From Candidatus Bathyarchaeota archaeon (GTDB taxonomy: Archaea > Thermoproteota > Bathyarchaeia > 40CM-2-53-6 > FEN-987), in assembly GCA_023247835.1 (NCBI GenBank), contig JAHFFU010000035.1, positions 1 to 8,301 on the forward strand: a stretch of DNA of 8,301 nucleotides, written 5' to 3'. Both the position numbers and the translations under genes were made by a program. How positions within the stretch are numbered: position 1 is the first letter of the stretch; each line of letters begins with the position of its first letter. Below, piece by piece: positions 6,327 through 8,301 of this stretch. The notes below the pieces were generated by a model. It was not told where the DNA came from, did no database searches, and saw only the letters and a program-made list of their open reading frames with translations.

Positions 6327-6340
6327 GTGGAACGCAGTGT
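6327..6340 (+). repeat. 14-base direct repeat, copy 2 (before the CoxG-like gene)
   Basis: This is identical to 5120-5133. It starts four bases after the CoA-transferase stop, and its last two bases overlap the TATA-like GTTTTATTT (6339-6347) of the next gene. Its placement next to a possible promoter is the main reason to note it. Confidence 0.5.
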
Positions 6341-6347
6341 TTTATTT
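6339..6347 (+). promoter_or_regulatory. Possible TATA box for the CoxG-like gene
   Basis: GTTTTATTT lies about 40 bases before ATG 6383. Initiation about 25 bases downstream, near 6369, would give a leader of about 14 bases that keeps the GAGG-type ribosome binding site at 6370-6373. There is no good BRE before it, so the gene could equally be read from the CoA-transferase promoter. Confidence 0.35.
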
Positions 6348-6382
6348 GAACATCCAGCTCTCGGAATGAGAGGCGTTACCTG

Positions 6383-6829
6383 ATGCACCTCGAAGGCACT
6401 TACCTTCTGAAAAAACCGCGCGCTCAAGTTTGGGATTTCATTTCGAAACCAGAGGAAATTGCCAAGTGCCTTCCCGACCTGCAGAGCCTCGATGTGAAGG
6501 ATTCGAAAACCTTCACAGTGAGCGTGAGAGTGGGAATTGCCTTCGTTCGAGGGAGTTTCAAATTTGATTTTACTTTACTTGATCAAAATCCACCTTCACA
6601 CTCAAAGTTCGAAGCTTTGGGCAAGGGGGCTGGTGTGTCCGTTCGGTTGACGGCCAGCATGGACCTAAACGAAGTTGACGCTGGGACTACTGAATTAGCT
6701 TGGAAAACTGATGCCGAACTCGGCGGCTTGTTAGGTGAGATTTCCCCTAGCCTTATTCAGAGTAGCACGAGCAAATTCACGCAGCAATTCTTCGACTGCG
6801 TCAAGTCTAAACTAGAATCTGCATCGTAA
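6383..6829 (+). CDS. CoxG-like SRPBCC-fold protein (CO dehydrogenase subunit G family)
   Basis: This 148-residue soluble protein matches the CoxG family. It opens with HLEGTYLLKKPRAQVWDFI (2-20), then PEEIAKCLPDLQSLD, a beta-rich middle with VGIAFVRGSFKF, the glycine-rich ALGKGAGVSV, and a long C-terminal helix. These are features of the helix-grip (Bet v1/START) fold, which holds hydrophobic ligands. In CO-oxidising bacteria CoxG sits with coxMSL and is linked to enzyme assembly or membrane attachment. No molybdenum hydroxylase gene is visible here, so a role in acyl-CoA metabolism or binding of a small hydrophobic ligand is equally possible. ATG 6383 is the only sensible start; the ATG at 6366 meets TGA after five codons. 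Its stop abuts that of the opposing dehydrogenase with no base between. Confidence 0.82.
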   Translation: MHLEGTYLLKKPRAQVWDFISKPEEIAKCLPDLQSLDVKDSKTFTVSVRVGIAFVRGSFKFDFTLLDQNPPSHSKFEALGKGAGVSVRLTASMDLNEVDAGTTELAWKTDAELGGLLGEISPSLIQSSTSKFTQQFFDCVKSKLESAS

Positions 6830-8155
6830 CTATTGATAAGCCTCGTATTCTTTTCCTAAGACCGCGGATGCAATTTTCAGTTTCATGATCTCATCTGTCC
6901 CCTCATAGAGCCTGCAAACCCTTACGTCCTGCAGATGCCTCCCAGGCCTAAACAGGTAGGAGTACCCTCGTCCCCCGAAGACCTGCACCGCTCTATCCGC
7001 GGCGTCCCATGCCGCGTTTGAAGCGTAGAACTTGCCCTCGGCGATTAACAGGTCAGCGCGGGCGCGTACCTTGGCGTTAGTGGGGTCTGCGTCGTAGGCG
7101 TTCTTGGCGTGGGCGGCCCTGTAGACTAAGCACCTCGCGGCGTCGAGTTCAGTTCTCATCATCGCAATGTGTTCTTGCACCAGCTGATGTTTCGCGATCG
7201 GCTTTCCGTGCTGGATTCTTTCCTTTGAATAGCGAACCACTTCTTTCAGGCAATCTGCGATGACGCCCAGGCACCCTGCGGCCACGCTCAAACGCCCGCT
7301 CATAAGGGTGGACATGGCGATCTTGAAGCCGTCCCCCTCCTTGCCGAGCAGATTCTCTTTTGGCACGGGGTAATCGTGCAATTCGAAGAGGGCGGTGTTA
7401 GTTGTCGGCATCCCTAGCTTTGTTGTTAAATCCTGTCTTAGAATACCCTCCTTGTCCGTGTCAACTATGAACGCGCTTACGCGGCCTCCGGCCTTGGGAT
7501 AGGCGAAGGTTACGATGCTATGCGCTATCCCGGCGTTGGAAATTAGGTACTTCACCCCGTTCAGAACATAATGACCGCTCTTCTCCTCGTACGCCATTTT
7601 CATTTCAAGCGGGTTGCTACCAGCCTCAGGTTCCGTCAAACCGAATGCGAGAATCTTATCCCCCCTCGTGGAAGGTGGCAAGTAACGCTTCCTCTGATCT
7701 TCGTTTCCCCACATCTGAATCGGAACTTGGCCAATGGATGTATGGCCTGAGAAGAAGGTGCGAATACCTGTCCCTTCCATCCCGATTCGGTCTAGGGCTC
7801 TAGCGTAGGTTACTGAGTCAGCCCCGCGTCCACCGTATTCCTTTCTTACCGGAATACCGAGAAGATTGTACTTCCTGGAAAGGGGAATCAGCTGCTCATT
7901 GAAAGTGTGTTCGACATAGCAGACTTCTTCGATGGGTCTCAATTCCTTGCAGAACTCATCCACATCACGTAAGAATGCTTCTCGTTCTGGCTCATCCAAG
8001 TTCTTGCTCACCGGTATGCCTAATGGACTACTCCCATGTGAATATACTTTCTTCGGAGTTCGCCTAGGTTGTTTTCGCATCGTCTTGTTAGGCAATCGTG
8101 CCCCGGCAACTAGCTCTTTACATATGAGCTTAGCAACTTGACGAACCATCTTCAC
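6830..8155 (-). CDS. Acyl-CoA dehydrogenase
   Basis: This flavoenzyme introduces the trans-2 double bond in acyl-CoA, the first step of beta-oxidation, passing electrons to an electron-transfer flavoprotein. It has the three family domains: an N-terminal helical domain with YGGRGADSV (107-115), the FAD-contacting beta domain with [11 protein letters not shown] (171-181) and [14 protein letters not shown] (196-209), and the C-terminal helical domain with VFGGRGYSY (392-400). The catalytic base is E418 in LYEGTDEIM, placing it with short/medium-chain type enzymes. The usual GSD is GSN (N181). At 441 residues it is about 50 longer than usual, all at the N terminus: family similarity begins near residue 53. 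Starts are GTG 8155, ATG 8149 or ATG 8080 (residue 26, giving 416 residues). ATG 8080 leaves room for promoters before the divergent gene and seems likelier. Substrate chain length is not readable. Confidence 0.93.
   Translation of the reverse strand: MKMVRQVAKLICKELVAGARLPNKTMRKQPRRTPKKVYSHGSSPLGIPVSKNLDEPEREAFLRDVDEFCKELRPIEEVCYVEHTFNEQLIPLSRKYNLLGIPVRKEYGGRGADSVTYARALDRIGMEGTGIRTFFSGHTSIGQVPIQMWGNEDQRKRYLPPSTRGDKILAFGLTEPEAGSNPLEMKMAYEEKSGHYVLNGVKYLISNAGIAHSIVTFAYPKAGGRVSAFIVDTDKEGILRQDLTTKLGMPTTNTALFELHDYPVPKENLLGKEGDGFKIAMSTLMSGRLSVAAGCLGVIADCLKEVVRYSKERIQHGKPIAKHQLVQEHIAMMRTELDAARCLVYRAAHAKNAYDADPTNAKVRARADLLIAEGKFYASNAAWDAADRAVQVFGGRGYSYLFRPGRHLQDVRVCRLYEGTDEIMKLKIASAVLGKEYEAYQ
8117..8126. 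promoter_or_regulatory. Possible two-way TATA region between dehydrogenase and inositol phosphate synthase
   Basis: TTTACATATG contains the symmetric CATATG and is the only AT-rich element near the head-to-head junction. It is about 38 bases before TTG 8159 (+) and about 41 bases before ATG 8080 (-), suitable for short-leader transcripts both ways. It would be inside the dehydrogenase gene if GTG 8155 were used. No clear BRE is seen on either side. Confidence 0.25.
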
Positions 8156-8158
8156 AGT

Positions 8159-8301
8159 TTGGAGGAAAAAGGGACGGCTAAGATTCGCGTTGCTATCGTC
8201 GGCGTAGGCAATTGTGCATCATCGCTCGTTCAGGGCGTGGAATTCTACAAGGATGCGAAGGATGACTCGTTCATTCCGGGCTTGATGCACAATAGGTTAG
8301 G
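8159..8301 (+). CDS. Inositol-1-phosphate (inositol-3-phosphate) synthase, 3' partial
   Basis: Only the N terminus is present: it runs off the right edge. The segment [18 protein letters not shown] is the NAD-binding Rossmann start of the enzyme, with the glycine pattern GVGNCAS, followed by [18 protein letters not shown], typical of the actinobacterial/archaeal branch. The enzyme turns glucose 6-phosphate into inositol phosphate, used in archaea for inositol ether lipids and in some for compatible solutes. The start is unclear. TTG 8159 gives a leader EEKGTAK but overlaps the strong GGAGG (8161-8165). ACG 8174 would lie eight bases after GGAGG and give the family-like beginning (M)TAKIRV, but ACG is not a standard start codon. 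No ATG is available in frame before the conserved core. Confidence 0.9.
   Translation, partial: MEEKGTAKIRVAIVGVGNCASSLVQGVEFYKDAKDDSFIPGLMHNRL
8161..8165 (+). promoter_or_regulatory. Strong ribosome binding site GGAGG of inositol phosphate synthase
   Basis: GGAGG is the best Shine-Dalgarno match in the window and is followed by an A-rich spacer. It points to initiation downstream, around 8171-8177, where the only in-frame near-start codon is ACG 8174, rather than at TTG 8159, which overlaps it. Confidence 0.45.

Noticed and set aside
6337..6369. Ten-codon upstream frame (GTG to TGA) before the CoxG-like gene
   Set aside because: It has no ribosome binding site, it overlaps the presumed TATA box, and a frame this short is expected by chance.
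1..8301. CRISPR array, tRNA/rRNA genes, insertion sequences or integration sites
   Set aside because: No regularly spaced repeats, cloverleaf-like segments, transposase motifs or terminal inverted repeats were found by eye.

Overview
The window reads as chromosomal DNA from an aerobic archaeon. The archaeal signals are a clear BRE/TATA element at 3686-3700, a half-length heme A synthase of the type known from archaea, short leaders, many non-ATG starts and GGTG-type ribosome binding sites. The gene set (aa3-like terminal oxidase, acyl-CoA metabolism, inositol phosphate synthase, mid-range base composition) would suit a heterotrophic member of the Nitrososphaeria/Thaumarchaeota or a relative. 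That placement is an inference from gene content; no marker gene is present.

Region 1 (1-2696, + strand) is a tightly packed oxidase operon: the N-terminal half of subunit II (partial at the window edge), the CuA-bearing half of subunit II as a separate overlapping gene, subunit I, a compact CtaA/Cox15, and a probable 29-residue single-helix membrane peptide that overlaps the ctaA stop. Region 2 (2703-3614, - strand) is one unrecognised four-helix membrane protein with a cytosolic tail. Its divergent control region (3615-3734) holds a strong promoter for the next + strand operon and a 15-base palindrome. Region 3 (3735-5056, + strand) is oxidase subunit III followed by a coupled small membrane protein resembling QueT transporters.

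Region 4 (5130-6829, + strand) has a family III CoA-transferase and a CoxG-like SRPBCC protein. Convergent to them, with no intergenic base, is an acyl-CoA dehydrogenase (6830-8155, - strand). Region 5 (8159 to the end, + strand) is the start of inositol-1-phosphate synthase, head-to-head with the dehydrogenase.

Taken together: subunits I, II and III form a CuA-containing, heme A-dependent, proton-pumping oxygen reductase, and CtaA makes its heme. The CoA-transferase and dehydrogenase would feed acyl-CoA oxidation, whose electrons end at that oxidase. The inositol phosphate synthase supplies headgroups for archaeal inositol lipids. No RNA gene, CRISPR array, insertion sequence or integration site was seen. 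The points most worth a second look are the split subunit II, the hidden micro-ORF at 2607-2696, the unknown divergent membrane protein, and the uncertain start of the inositol phosphate synthase.
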